DNA from: Elymus sibiricus
Lineage: Eukaryota; Streptophyta; Magnoliopsida; Poales; Poaceae
Direction: 5' to 3'
Assembly: GCA_039707655.1 (NCBI GenBank)
Contig: CM077676.1
Location: 428,273,379 to 428,337,378, forward strand
Length of the DNA: 64,000 bases
The position numbers and the translations under genes are program-made. The notes below the pieces were generated by a model, which worked only from the letters and a program-made list of their open reading frames with translations, was not told the DNA's origin and did not search any database. Position 1 is the stretch's first letter. Each line of letters starts with the position of its first letter. Below, piece by piece: positions 55,271-64,000 of this stretch.

Positions 55271-55738
55271 CTAACACTGGTGCTGTGACACAGGCCCAGC
55301 ATGAAGTTAAATGCTGAGCACGGCCCATCCTATTTGTCTCTTCCAAATTACTCCCATAATAATATAAGAGCATTTTTGACACTAGCGCTAACACTGGTGC
55401 TGTGACACAGGCCCAGCATGAAGTTAAATGCTGAGCACGGCCCATCCTATTTGTCTCTTCCAAATTACTCCCATAATAATATAAGAGCATTTTTGACACT
55501 AGCGCTAACACTGGTGCTGTGACACAGGCCCAGCATGAAGTTAAATGCTGAGCACGGCCCATCCTATTTGTCTCTTCCAAATTACTCCCATAATAATATA
55601 AGAGCATTTTTGACACTAGCGCTAACACTGGTGCTGTGACACAGGCCCAGCATGAAGTTAAATGCTGAGCACGGCCCATCCTATTTGTCTCTTCCAAATT
55701 ACTCCCATAATAATATAAGAGCATTTCTGACACTAGCG
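55271..55738. repeat. Four tandem copies of a 117-bp unit
   Basis: CTAACACTGGTGCTGTGACA starts at 55271, 55388, 55505 and 55622, and copies are almost identical. The unit ends with TATAAGAGCATTTTTGACAC. The last copy is followed by ACCGAGGGAGTGCT, an altered Stowaway terminus, so the unit contains half of a Stowaway MITE. Because 117 is divisible by three, a repetitive frame stays open on the minus strand (55161-55733); it is not taken as a gene. Confidence 0.93.
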
Positions 55739-55835
55739 TGGGACCGAGGGAGTGCTAGAATTCCTTTTGCAAGAGTTATTCCCAAACTTCTTGGCGCAGT
55801 TTACCAGGGATGGAAACGTTGGTTGTATGTGTTTT

Positions 55836-55864
55836 TGTTGTTGTTGTTGTTGTTGTTGTTGTTA
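55836..55864. repeat. (GTT)n microsatellite
   Basis: Nine or ten GTT units in a row. Confidence 0.95.
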
Positions 55865-55989
55865 GATTCAGTTTTCAAAAGAAAATCTCTTAAACTGAGC
55901 GTTTAGATCATTTCAACCGTTGTGTTTCTTGCGTCGATATCTTTGAAAATAGATCTCATGTTGATGACAAATTTGTGCTTCCCAAAATA

Positions 55990-56285
55990 TTTTGTGGTGC
56001 ACTCCCCGAGATAACCTACATGTACTCCCTCATGGTTACTGCGATCCTATGTAGTGTAACTTGTACTTCCCGAGCAAAACAACATGTGCTCCCCGTCCAG
56101 TACAACATGTTACTCATGGTGTAATATGTACTTTCAGCACAATGCAACTTCTTCCCCTGGGAAGTACACCACGAACTCCCAAATGCAATATGTACTCTAG
56201 CGGAATGAAACTTGTGCTCCATGCACAGTATACAACTTGTATGACCCGACGTAACCTGTACTCCCCTATACTCGTGCGGCGCATA
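55990..56285. repeat. Degenerate array of ACTTGTACTCC words
   Basis: Around a dozen copies of AACTTGTRCTCCC or ACATGTRCTCCC at 20-30-base spacing. No gene. The same style of word-repeat filler is seen at 32460-33060 with another word. Confidence 0.6.
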
Positions 56286-56288
56286 ACC

Positions 56289-58464
56289 TGTGAAGAAACA
56301 ATTTCAAGAATGAACTCTTCTATTGATTCTCTGATGATTACAACTTATATATCTCCTGAAGAGACATGTCCAACAGACACAATGCTTCGGAGAGTCGGGA
56401 GAGAAGACGCGTCGGTTTGATTGCTAACCGACTCTCTAATACAACGTGGAGATTTATCCACACAATTAATTACAATAATTAATTCCTAACACTCCCCCTA
56501 ATCTCCACTTTGTCTATGTAGAATCATCATCTTGAAAAATGCTCCTCTAAAAACCCTGTGGGAAAAATATGAGGAGATATACATAATATGCCATGAAAAA
56601 CTCCTTCCAAAAATCCCGTGGGAAAATTAGGAGAAACCGACATATATCATAATGCTTGTATTACTATTGCCTCATTAAAAACCTTCTATGAGAAACCATA
56701 TAGGAAAAACTCATACAGGAAAAGAGTGCAATATCAAGGATCCGAGGTTCTCTAACAGATTACGTTCAGGAGCGCACTCCCCTTGAACCTAGCAAATAAC
56801 AAAGTCATCTTGTATCAATTCCATGAATATATTTCTGGAATGAACAACTTGGTAAGGACTGTAATGAATCACCAAGATTGTTTATGACTTCATTTTTAAA
56901 GTATTCATCTTCCCGCCACTTTTCAACTTATGGGGAATAAAATACTTTCGGAGCAATACACATTCTAATGTTGCTCTTTATAATCTGTCTGCATCTGTGT
57001 AATACAAACAACATTATGTTCTTAGATAATAGTGGGTGATTCCTACCAATCAACCCCACTTGACCTTTCAACAAAGTTCATCATTCTGTGAAGTCACACA
57101 CATCAACGTGATGCTTCATAATGATTTCAGAATGATTAGTGGATGCAGCCACTAAAGACTATCTTCTCAACTTCCAAGAGAAGGTTGTACCTTCAATCGA
57201 GAAGACAAAACCAGTCTATGATGTGGGGTTATGGGGATTTGATACATGCCCCGCATCACTATATCTAACTATGGTCATATCTTGATTTTTCTCATAGAAC
57301 AAGCCAAGATCTATGGTGTCTAGAAGATATCTAAAAATATTCTTCACACCAACCCAATGCCTTTTAATCAGTGATGCATTGTATCTAGCCAATAAATTCA
57401 CTGCTAATGACATACCAGGCCTGGTGCAGTTTGCTAGGTACATCAGTGCTCTCATTACATCGTGATATGGAAACTCATGTCCAAATATCTCTTCATCACT
57501 GTTGTTAGGCCTTAATGGGTCATTATCTCTAGTAATCCAGAGATCTCAAAACCACAGTTCTTTGATGAATATGACTTATCCATGTTGAACTTTCAACAAT
57601 CTTCTGGATAAATGTAGACTGATGAACAAGTATTCCCGAAGGAATACACTCAAGTTCCAAACTCAAGCAAAGTTTGGTCTCAACCAAATCTTTCATCTTA
57701 CACTCCATCTTAAGACGATATGATTGTATCATGTATCTCTTGTGTAGCTCCATTGATACTCAAATCATCAACATACACATAAATGATGCAAAATCCATCT
57801 TTGGATTTCTTGATGAACATACATGAGAAATCATCAACGTTTGAGTAACCCTTCTAACAAAGGAACTCACTCAGTCGGTTACCACATCCATGCTGACAAC
57901 TTCAAGTCATAAATGACTTCTGAAGCTTTACACAACACATGCTGCGATTAAACTCGGAATCTTCGTTCCCTCGGGAACTATCATAGAGATATCCGAATCA
58001 AGTGACTCATACAACTATGCAGTCACAACATCTATCAGCTGGATATACAAATTCATTATTCACTGCCAGTGATATTAAATATCGGAACGTTATTCCACTC
58101 ATAACAGGAGAATATGTTTCATCTTAAACGACGACGGGTTTCTGCGTGAACCCTTGTGCTACAAGCCTCGCTTCATGTCTCACCACCTCATTGTTTTCGT
58201 TCATCTCATGAACAGAAACCTATTGTGTTCCCCTAGAAAACACATTCAGAGGAGTGGTATTACTGATCAGGTCAATACCCCCTCTTCTTGAGAGCGAGCG
58301 CCTCCTCAATTGCTGCCTTCCTTTGGATCAATCAGAGCGTTCAAGACACTCAGCCATGCATGGACTTAAGTTCTAGATCCAATTCAAGGTCTTTTGCAAT
58401 TCTCGAGGAGAAATAAATATTGAAATACTGTAGTCTTTATTATATGATTCTCCCGAATCCATAT
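56289..58464 (-). mobile_element. Decayed copia retrotransposon with short LTR
   Basis: The 3' LTR is 203 bp (56289-56491): on the minus strand it starts TGTTAGGAATTAATT and ends TTCTTCACA. It is preceded by a purine tract (AGGGGGAG, 56492-56499). Upstream internal sequence shows decayed reverse transcriptase (EARLVAQGFTQKP, ETYSPVMSGITFRYL, near 58170-58060) and RNase H-side pieces (MYLANCTRPGMSLAVNLLAR, DTIDLGLFYEK, 57216-57455). Many stops and shifts are present. The internal region is cut by the younger Angela-type element at 58465. Confidence 0.85.
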
Positions 58465-60606
58465 TGTTGGGGAACGCGACAGAAAGCAAAAAATTTCGGT
58501 ACAGCGAGCACGCCCAGGATCACTATGGAGACTGCATACAAGGTTTGATCTGATCCGTACCGACTCGAAGCGCAGCGGAAGAAGAGTCGGTGTAGATCAT
58601 CGGTGCAGATCCCTGCAGCTAGGATTTACAACCTCCCAACCGCAAGGATGTACTCCTACTCCGGACAGCCCTTCGGGAGGCGGTCGGACAGTCCCCCGGA
58701 CGATGTCGCGGACAGCCCTTCGGGAGGACCCTTGGAACCCGAACAGTAACCCGGACAGCCCTTCGGGAGGACGCCGGAAACCCGAACGGTAACTCGAACA
58801 GCCCTTCGGGCAAAAAGATCGAAACTACAATCTCTCTACGGGGTTGCACACATACGGTGTCAGCTATCCGGCAGGGCTTCGCCGTCCAGAGCTAGTTCCT
58901 GCCGGAACCCAGACAGCCTTTCGGCTCTACGAAACTATTTCGTGGGAGGGAGAGAGAAGCCAGAAATCTCTATGGCATGTGTATGAGAGCAAGGATGAAG
59001 CATATGGGGCTGCCCCCTCACCTCTATTTATAGGAAAACCAAGGGGTAAAAATGGTATTCACAAATACCAAAAGTGCCCCCACTTTATGCCTTTTCTAAA
59101 AAGAATAAAGCAAAGAAGTGTGGCAAGTGGAGCTCCATGGAGCCCCACCTCCCTTGGCCGGCCACCCTTGGGGGGGCCCCCATGAGGAGCTTGCTTGCTC
59201 CCCAATCCCTTCTAGAAGCCTTTTTGGAAATATCCAAAAAGGTGTTTTTCCACAAATATCCAAAAAGCACTTTCACTATTCACGACGACATTTTTCAGCG
59301 TCTGATCGAACTGAAAATATTCATGTGGGCTTAGAACAATTCCAGTACCCACCAAAATAATTTTCAACGCGAGCCGGAACAATTCCGGTTTAGTGATTTC
59401 ATCTGCGAAAAGCATCTGAAGCGGTTTCGGCAGCTCCGGAACATTTTCGGTTTTCATTCCAGAAAATTCCAAAAAGTTTCCAGAACGATTCTGGCACCCT
59501 CCAAGAATTATCAGGCATGTGCCAAGACCAATTTGACTTTATGGTATCCCCTGAAACAACTTTTCCAGTTTCACCGGAACTCATCCGGTGACCTCTCTCT
59601 GCGGAACTTTTCCGCTGTCCGAAACTTTTCCGGTGTCCGAAACTTTTTCGGTGATTTTCTCTCAGACTCCCTGTCTAGTATTCAACAGATAGATGACCCT
59701 TAAGCGTGTGACCCTATAGGTTCGGTGAAGCATAGACATGACCTGGAACCCCTTCCGATCAATGATCAACATCGGAGCCGTGGACACCCATATTGACCCC
59801 TATACCCACACGAATGAATATTCGAGTGAACCTCCAGTTGCCGTGTGCTATTCCTGTTGCTTCACGATATGTTACAATTACCCGAGGTGAGACATGTTGG
59901 CATCCCCGTGGATCAACAACTTGTCCACTATGCCAGTTACCTCGTTGCCGGTATTGTTCTCTTTTCTCGTTCCCGTGTTCCGGCATCCTTGTGATCAAAT
60001 CACAAAGTGTCTGGCCAGACGATGATGGATACCGTAACACCGAGAGGGCCCAGAGATATCTCTCCATCGTCGGAGGAGCAAATCCCAATCTTGAGCTATC
60101 AAGTTACTTGACATACTTTTCCATGAACCCGTAAGCCGCCGTAATAGCCACCCATTTACGGATGACGTTTAACAAACCCCAAAGTTCATGAAGGAAGCAT
60201 GAAGAAACTCGATACTCTCATGGTGTAAGGAATTATGCAAACGTTAACCATCTCTGTGTTATTAACCATTAACTAGTGACGAAAGTATCTCATAGCATAA
60301 CATCAATTCGGATCGATTCAACACAAGTGTTCTACCAACATCGTGCCCTCAAAATTGCCGGCATAGCCATGCCCATGATCAGGAAAATAGGATCATCATG
60401 CAATACTTGAGCCAGTCTTAGAGGCAAGACTAGGAATACAATTTACCGTTTATTATACCACACGTGCACATGAGTTTCCCTCCAAGCCTCGTTTAATTTG
60501 CAGACTCGAGAATCATTGCAGTTATAGCATGGATCATAAACATTCATTACAAACTCGGAGATACAAAAGTAACTCAAATTACTGCCTCTAGGGCATATCT
60601 CCTACA
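58465..60606 (-). repeat. 3' LTR of the Angela-type element
   Basis: Same family as the solo LTR at 35727-37893 in opposite orientation. Shared stretches include GGAGATATGCCCTAGAGGCA, CCTATAAATAGAGGTGGAG-like text and GGTATCCATCATCGTCTGG. It keeps the normal TG...CA ends. Confidence 0.93.
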
Positions 60607-60637
60607 GACTCCCACTTGAACTAGAGTCATAATCCAG

Positions 60638-63600
60638 TTACATGGCTTCCCTAACACCAATGGCTATCCGGTGTTGCTCTTGCTTTGCTCGTGGTAGAGG
60701 CTTAGTCATCGGGTCTGACACATTCAGATCCGTGTGAACTTTGCGTACTTTCACTAAACCTTCTTCGACATGATGTCGAATGAGTTTAAATTTGCGTTGA
60801 ATATGCATTGTCTTATGGTGCGAACATGGCTCCCTTGCCTGAGCCACGACGCCACTATTATCACAATAGATCTCCACCGGGTCCAGAGCACTTGGAACCA
60901 CACCAAGGTTTTCAAGAAATTGCTTGATACCGACAGCTTTCTTGGAGGCTTCTGAAGCAGCAACATATTCCGCCTCCGTCGTAGAATCCGCCACAGTCTT
61001 TTGTTTGGAACTTTTCCAATCAACTGCGCCGCCGTTCAATATGAAAACATCGCCAGATTGAGATTTGAAGTCATCTGGGTCAGTCATGAAGCCTGCATCA
61101 GTGTAACAACTTACAATGAGCTCTTCATCACCTCCGTACACAAGGAGTAAATCCTTGGTCCTTCTGAGGTACTTTAGAATACCCTTGACTGCGGCCCAGT
61201 GTTCCAATCCTGGATCACCTTGGTACCGGCTGCTAACACTTAGCGCATAGGAAACATCCGGTCTTGTACATAGCATGGCATACATAATAGAACCAACTGC
61301 CGAAGCATATGGAATATCATTCATTTGTACTCGCTCATCAAGGGTCTGAGGACACTGATTCTTGCAAAGCACTGTGCCAGGTGACATGGGGAGTAGGCCT
61401 TTCTTGGAGTTCTCCATGTTGAACCTTTTCAACACCTTGTCAATGTACGTGCTTTGGCTTAGCGCTATCAGGTGTCTTGATCTATCTCTATAGATCCTGA
61501 TACCTAATACATATGCCGCTTCGCCTAAGTCTTTCATTGAAAAACTCTTCTTCAATGAGTCTTTTATTTCGCTAAGAAAATTCACGTCATTTCCAATCAA
61601 CAATATGTCATCCACATACAAGATTAGAAATGCTTTTGCGCTCCCACTAAACTTCTTGTAAACACAAGATTCTTCATCGTTCCTGATGAAGCCAAACTCT
61701 TTGACCACTTCATCAAAACGAATGTTCCAGCTCCTTGATGCTTGCTTCAGACCATAAATGGCTTTCTGAAGCTTACATACCTTTCCAGCATTCTTAGGAT
61801 CGACAAAACCTTCTGGTTGTATCATGTATACATCCCTTTCAAGGTTTCCATTTAGGAAAGTCGTTTTGACATCCATCTGCCATATTTCATAATCGAAATA
61901 AGCAGCAATTGCTAGTAATATCCGAACAGACCTAAGCATAGCTACGGGCGAGAAAGTCTCGTCGTAGTCCACTCCTGGAACTTGCGTGAACCCTTTCGCG
62001 ACAAGTCTAGCTTTGTGGATAGTAATGTTACCATCCGCGTCCGTCTTTCTTTTGAAAATCCATTTACAACCAATGGGTTTTACGCCATCTGGAAGTTCTT
62101 CCAAGTTCCAAACTTGGTTTTCGTACATGGATTCCATTTCGGATTTCATGGCCTTGTGCCATTCCCTTGAGCTAGGCCCCGCCATCGCTTCCTTGTAGTG
62201 CGCAGGTTCATCGTCTTCAAGAATGAAGATTTCGTTATGAAACCACTCAGGTGGCTGGATAGCCCTACCTGATCTGCGCGGTTCAGTTACAACATTGTCT
62301 GAAGTCTCCGCATCATATGCGACAACTTCCGGCTCAGTTGTAGGGATAATTAGCGGAATTTCTTCCGGTTCCTTAGCCATTTCAACGGTTGCCGAAGATT
62401 CACTAATCTCATTAAGTTGTACTGTCCTCCCACTCACTTCTTTAGCGAGAAACTCCTTTTCAAGAAATATTCCGGTTTTTGCGACAAACACTTTGCCCTC
62501 GGATGGGTAGTAGAAGGAATACCCAAAGGTTTCCTTTGGATAACCTACAAAGTTACATTTGTCTGATCTGGGATCGAGTTTGCTCGGTTGTAAACGTTTT
62601 ACATAAGCTTCACAACCCCAAACTTTGAGATGCGACAAATTTGGTTTCTTCCCGTGCCATATCTCATATGGCGTCGCCTCAACAGACTTAGACGGTGCTC
62701 TGTTTAGTGTGTGAGCAGCAGTTTCCAGTGCGTGACCCCAAAAAGATATCGGAAGATCTGTACGAGACATCATCGACCTTACCATGTCTAACAGGGTTCG
62801 GTTACGTCGTTCCGACACTCCATTTTGCTGTGGAGTTCCGGGAGGCGTAAGCTGTGAAACGTTTCCACGGTCACTCAGATGTTGGCCAAACTCGTGACTA
62901 AGATATTCGCTTCCGCGATCAGACCGCAGAAACTTAATCTTTTTGTTATGATGATTTTCCACCTCATTCTGAAATTCTTTGAACTTTTCAAAGGTTTTCG
63001 ACTTATGCTTCATCAAGTAGATATAGCCATACCTACTTAAATCATCAGTAAAAGTCACGAAGTAGAAATACCCACCCCGTGCGATTGTGCTCATTAGACC
63101 ACATACATCACTATGTATTATTTCCAATAAATCACTCGCCCGTTCAGGATGACCCGTGAACGGCGTCTTGGTCATTTTTCCCATCAAGCAAGCTTCACAT
63201 GTGTCAAATGATTCAAAATCAAAGGACGGTAAAACTCCATCTTTATGGAGTCTTTGCATGCGTTTCTTTCCGATGTGGCCAAGCCGACAGTGCCACAAGT
63301 AAGTGGTGGTGGTATCAGCCTTCTTAAGGCGTTTAGCATTCACGTTAAAGACATCATTTTCACATTCAAGATTTAGTATGAAAAGGCCCCCAACAATGGG
63401 TGCAAATCCATAAAACATATCCTTACAATAAAGTGAACAACCATTGTTCTCAGACTTGTAGGAGTACCCATCGTGTACTAAACATGATCCAGAGATAATG
63501 TTTGTACACAGCAACGGAACAAAATAACAGTTACTAAGTTCCAAAATAAATCCTGAAGGGAGACGTAGAGGCATAATGCCGACGGCTTGAGCGGCGATCC

Positions 63601-64000
63601 CAGCGCCGTTCCCGACACGCATCACGACTTCATTCTTTGCCAGCTTGCGCACCTTCTGAAGCCCCTGTATCGAGTTGCAAATGTGAGCAACCGATCCGGT
63701 ATCAAATACCCAAGACTTAGAATTTTCGCTAGCAAGCAAAACGTCAATGACATTAACTTGTATAACAATTATACCTTTTCCGGTTTTCCCGGACTTCTTA
63801 TCTTCCAGATACTTCTTGCAGTTTCTCTTCCAGTGTCCTGTGCCCTTGCAGTAGAAGCACTCAGTTTCATTCTTGGCTCCGCCCTTAGATTTGCGTTGGA
63901 AGCCGGTCTTACCGGCGCCCTTGCCCTTCTTTGGCTTGCCTTTCTTTTTGAAACTGGCAGTTTTATTCACAAGCAACACTTGCTTGCGATTTTTCTGCAG
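60638..64000 (-). CDS. Copia gag-pol polyprotein, N-terminus outside window
   Basis: An open frame of 1,120 codons runs to the right edge without a stop. Counting from the residue at 63979: a zinc knuckle CFYCKGTGHWKRNC at 41-54 (end of gag), aspartic protease with FDTGS at 92-96, integrase with the HHCC finger (H230, H235, C261, C264) and DD35E residues D291, D354, E390, reverse transcriptase with QMDVKTTFLNG near 701 and YVDD at 789-792, and RNase H with TDAGF, STTEAEYVAA and IYCDNSGVV toward the end. The order protease-integrase-RT-RNase H is copia type. The product would be cut into the enzymes that copy and insert the element. No lesion was found in the visible part. Confidence 0.95.
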   Translation of the reverse strand: MQKNRKQVLLVNKTASFKKKGKPKKGKGAGKTGFQRKSKGGAKNETECFYCKGTGHWKRNCKKYLEDKKSGKTGKGIIVIQVNVIDVLLASENSKSWVFDTGSVAHICNSIQGLQKVRKLAKNEVVMRVGNGAGIAAQAVGIMPLRLPSGFILELSNCYFVPLLCTNIISGSCLVHDGYSYKSENNGCSLYCKDMFYGFAPIVGGLFILNLECENDVFNVNAKRLKKADTTTTYLWHCRLGHIGKKRMQRLHKDGVLPSFDFESFDTCEACLMGKMTKTPFTGHPERASDLLEIIHSDVCGLMSTIARGGYFYFVTFTDDLSRYGYIYLMKHKSKTFEKFKEFQNEVENHHNKKIKFLRSDRGSEYLSHEFGQHLSDRGNVSQLTPPGTPQQNGVSERRNRTLLDMVRSMMSRTDLPISFWGHALETAAHTLNRAPSKSVEATPYEIWHGKKPNLSHLKVWGCEAYVKRLQPSKLDPRSDKCNFVGYPKETFGYSFYYPSEGKVFVAKTGIFLEKEFLAKEVSGRTVQLNEISESSATVEMAKEPEEIPLIIPTTEPEVVAYDAETSDNVVTEPRRSGRAIQPPEWFHNEIFILEDDEPAHYKEAMAGPSSREWHKAMKSEMESMYENQVWNLEELPDGVKPIGCKWIFKRKTDADGNITIHKARLVAKGFTQVPGVDYDETFSPVAMLRSVRILLAIAAYFDYEIWQMDVKTTFLNGNLERDVYMIQPEGFVDPKNAGKVCKLQKAIYGLKQASRSWNIRFDEVVKEFGFIRNDEESCVYKKFSGSAKAFLILYVDDILLIGNDVNFLSEIKDSLKKSFSMKDLGEAAYVLGIRIYRDRSRHLIALSQSTYIDKVLKRFNMENSKKGLLPMSPGTVLCKNQCPQTLDERVQMNDIPYASAVGSIMYAMLCTRPDVSYALSVSSRYQGDPGLEHWAAVKGILKYLRRTKDLLLVYGGDEELIVSCYTDAGFMTDPDDFKSQSGDVFILNGGAVDWKSSKQKTVADSTTEAEYVAASEASKKAVGIKQFLENLGVVPSALDPVEIYCDNSGVVAQAREPCSHHKTMHIQRKFKLIRHHVEEGLVKVRKVHTDLNVSDPMTKPLPRAKQEQHRIAIGVREAM

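Larger units (their letters stand above)
58465..64000 (-). mobile_element. Angela/WIS/BARE1-type copia retrotransposon, 5' part outside window
   Basis: The 3' LTR is 58465-60606 (2,142 bp); on the minus strand it starts TGTAGGAGATATGCCCTAGA and ends TTCCCCAACA. A purine-rich tract AAGTGGGAGTC precedes it (60607-60617). The flanking 5 bases are CATAT (58460-58464). The gag-pol frame then runs to the window edge. The 5' LTR and primer site lie outside. It inserted into the decayed copia remnant to its left. A TATAAATAG box lies at 59024-59032 (minus). Confidence 0.93.

Noticed and set aside
55161..55733. 190-residue ORF with a 39-residue repeat
   Set aside because: Product of a tandem repeat whose period is divisible by three.
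58619..59472. ORFs inside the 3' LTR
   Set aside because: LTR sequence with minisatellite; not protein coding in this family.

Overview
The window looks like gene-poor, transposon-dense nuclear DNA from a large grass genome, most likely Triticeae (wheat, Aegilops or barley group). This rests on an Angela/WIS/BARE1-type copia LTR with its typical start (TGTAGGAGATATGCCCTAG), CACTA elements with ACCGGGACTAAAGG-type subterminal repeats, a CTCCCTC Stowaway MITE, several PIF/Harbinger units with TTA duplications, and a grass-type alpha-expansin remnant. No prokaryotic features were seen. All assignments come from reading the sequence; nothing was searched against a database.

Layout. 1-7570: a CACTA transposon (element 1, minus strand, running off the left edge) with a TNP2-type transposase pseudogene, a small intact tail-anchored coiled-coil ORF and a captured piece that looks like SPT6. 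It sits inside an alpha-expansin gene whose 3' part follows at 7571-8195. 8721-21106: a Mutator-like element with about 350-bp inverted ends and a perfect 9-bp target duplication, split by a complete 10.8-kb CACTA (element 2, 9692-20509, target duplication AGA). Element 2 has a broken TNP2 gene and an apparently intact seven-exon second gene ending in a Ulp1-type cysteine protease domain. 21.1-34.2 kb: decayed repeats, a Stowaway MITE, two foldback structures, dispersed direct repeats and a GC-rich minus-strand leader-like block. 34.2-44.6 kb: a nest of PIF/Harbinger units, a solo copia LTR and a frameshifted Harbinger transposase. 46.4-47.4 kb: remnant of an unidentified minus-strand gene. 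47912-51642: a third CACTA (target duplication GGT) without a transposase but with a decayed Ulp1-like gene. 53529-54848: the only clearly intact host gene, a receptor-like cytoplasmic kinase related to the PTI1-like At3g15890 group. 56.3-64 kb: a decayed short-LTR copia remnant into which a younger Angela-type copia element has inserted; its 3' LTR and a long open gag-pol frame reach the right edge.

How the parts relate. Most coding material serves transposition. Both long CACTA elements share one plan: end repeats, TATA box, TNP2, AT-rich spacer, internal repeat block, second TATA box, then the second gene (seen fully only in element 2). Each TNP2 copy is disabled by different mutations, so neither element is likely to move on its own product. 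A recurring theme is SUMO-type biology: two CACTA elements carry Ulp1-like domains, and a short Harbinger unit carries an ORF with two SUMO-acceptor-like motifs and a C-terminal SUMO-interaction-like motif, kept in two diverged copies.
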